Positions 11,883 through 12,757 of a stretch of 12,757 nucleotides of DNA are shown one piece after another (positions within the stretch are counted from its first letter, which is position 1; the number at the start of each line of letters is the position of its first letter). Source of the DNA: DASYUM01 sp036001225 (GTDB taxonomy: Bacteria > Methylomirabilota > Methylomirabilia > Rokubacteriales > DASRDR01). Made by a program: the position numbers and the translations under genes. The notes under the pieces are model-generated. The model ran no database searches. It saw only the letters and a program-made list of their open reading frames with translations, and was not told the origin of the DNA. The stretch spans positions 1 to 12,757 of the forward strand of contig DASYUM010000280.1 in the NCBI GenBank assembly GCA_036001225.1. Direction: 5' to 3'.

Positions 11883-12757
11883 GTGGCAGTGCGTTCGCGA
11901 TCCTGGACGATGGAACCCCTCGGGGTCGCGCTTTTCCTCGTCTTGTTCGTGATCTTCGCAGCCCCTCTCAGCCGAACCGCCAGCGCCACGCCGCTCACCA
12001 GACCAGAAGTCGTCAAGCTCCTCAAGCGTAACGTCCAGGAGCGGCGCCTCCTCGCCGTCGTGCGCGAGTTGGGGATCGACTTCAAGCTATCGGCCGAGGC
12101 CGTGGACGAACTCCGCGCCGCCGGCGCCACCCCGAGCCTCATCGCGGCGCTCCAGGCTCTGGCCTCGGGCGAAGAGCCGCCCGCGGCAGCTCCCGCCGCG
12201 CCTCCCCCGGCGGCCGCGGCCGCGGCGCCGGCCTCGATCACGGCGCCGGCGACGCCGGTCACGCCGCCGGCGCCCCCAGCGCCGACGGCTCCGCCGCCGA
12301 CCGCCGCCGCCCCACCAGCTGCCCCCCCGGCTCCGGTGACGGCGGAAACGGCCGAGGCGCGTGAGGAGAGCCGGCCACCCCACCCGCTGGAGCCTCCGCC
12401 GGCGCCCGCGTTACCGCGAGGCGCTGCCGAGACGATGGTCGCGCTGATCCCGGGCCCGCCACCTCCACCGCCGCCGCTGGTGATGGGCGGTGCGGTCCGG
12501 GTGCCAGCGACGCCGGAGCCGCGCGCGCCGGCCGCAGCGGCACCGCCGCCGGCGGCGGCCGAGCCCGCCGCCGAGCCTCCGAGCAAATGGGAGGCCGTGC
12601 GGCCTCTCCTCGACAAAGCGAAGGTCCTGGCCGCGGACGGCGACGTCCGGGGCGCCCAGACGCTGGTGGTCAGGGCGATGGAGATCGACCCCGGCGAGCC
12701 GCAGGTGTGGAAGACCTTCAAGGGGATCGAGCAGGACCTCCTCGCCCGCGCCGAGAC
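11883..12757 (+). CDS. Exported modular protein: helical domain, Pro/Ala linker, TPR-like end (partial)
   Basis: The frame is open from GTG 11883 to the right edge (291 codons plus 2 nt); the C-terminus is missing. GGAGG lies 7 nt before the GTG. Residues 13-27 are hydrophobic (LGVALFLVLFVIFAA) with ASA at 33-35 as a likely signal-peptidase site. Residues about 36-95 form a compact helical domain (RPEVVKLLKRNVQERRLLAVV, ELGIDFKLSAEAVDELRAAGA) of a kind I associate with large envelope proteins in acidobacterial-type genomes; I cannot name it. About 97-232 is a Pro/Ala low-complexity linker with polyproline runs. From about 233 a TPR-like repeat begins (DKAKVLAADGDVRGAQTLVV, then AMEIDPGEPQVW). 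The overall design suggests a cell-envelope scaffold or sensor. The function is not assigned. Confidence 0.85.
   Translation, partial: MAVRSRSWTMEPLGVALFLVLFVIFAAPLSRTASATPLTRPEVVKLLKRNVQERRLLAVVRELGIDFKLSAEAVDELRAAGATPSLIAALQALASGEEPPAAAPAAPPPAAAAAAPASITAPATPVTPPAPPAPTAPPPTAAAPPAAPPAPVTAETAEAREESRPPHPLEPPPAPALPRGAAETMVALIPGPPPPPPPLVMGGAVRVPATPEPRAPAAAAPPPAAAEPAAEPPSKWEAVRPLLDKAKVLAADGDVRGAQTLVVRAMEIDPGEPQVWKTFKGIEQDLLARAE

Noticed and set aside
11855..12721. 288-codon minus-strand frame with Gly/Ala-rich translation
   Set aside because: It is the complement of the Pro/Ala linker of the plus-strand gene, which has signal peptide, ribosome site and promoter.
1..12757. Search for tRNA, rRNA, CRISPR arrays, transposases, phage genes or a defence system
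   Set aside because: No cloverleaf-like segments, regularly spaced repeats, DDE or integrase motifs, or nuclease/defence domains were seen in any supported gene.

Overview
The window is very GC-rich throughout, with codon use to match. It carries a sigma-54 enhancer-binding regulator, an EmrA-type periplasmic adaptor, UppP and a lipoprotein, so the host is a Gram-negative-type bacterium. Gene style (extreme GC, many GTG starts, short gaps) resembles uncultivated soil or subsurface lineages such as Rokubacteria/Methylomirabilota. That placement is inference; no marker gene is present to prove it.

Layout. (1) 1-3261, minus strand: a membrane sensor kinase, then an NtrC-family response regulator that appears to start at CTG behind a perfect AGGAGG, then an intergenic region with an exact -24/-12 sigma-54 promoter and a palindrome about 80 bp upstream of the expected start site, then a small exported glycine-rich protein cut by the left edge. 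This reads as a self-contained signalling unit. (2) 3407-6663, plus strand: an EmrA/HlyD-like adaptor, an EmrB/QacA-like 14-TM exporter and a two-helix mini membrane protein. The adaptor-exporter gap carries a 26-bp near-perfect direct repeat, so that both the adaptor stop and the exporter start sit in copies of the same sequence. (3) 6689-7828, plus: a dihydroorotase-like metallo-amidohydrolase, convergent with (4) 7838-9575, minus: uppP and a FabL-like SDR reductase. (5) 9687-10415, plus: a stand-alone CinA N-terminal (MoaB/Mog-fold) protein, divergent from the SDR with two back-to-back sigma-70-like promoters. (6) 10413-10540: a 128-bp imperfect palindrome between convergent genes. (7) 10544-11338, minus: an alpha/beta-hydrolase lipoprotein. 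(8) 11413-11799, plus: a small exported protein of unknown function. (9) 11883-12757, plus: the start of a large exported modular protein (helical domain, Pro/Ala linker, TPR-like end), cut by the right edge.

The most unusual content is in regulation and between genes: the sigma-54 target arrangement, the CTG start, three genes whose -10 boxes lie so close to the start codon that their mRNAs should be leaderless or nearly so, and intergenic palindromes that share a recognisable sequence. No tRNA, rRNA, CRISPR array, transposase or phage gene was seen. No gap between genes exceeds 300 bases.
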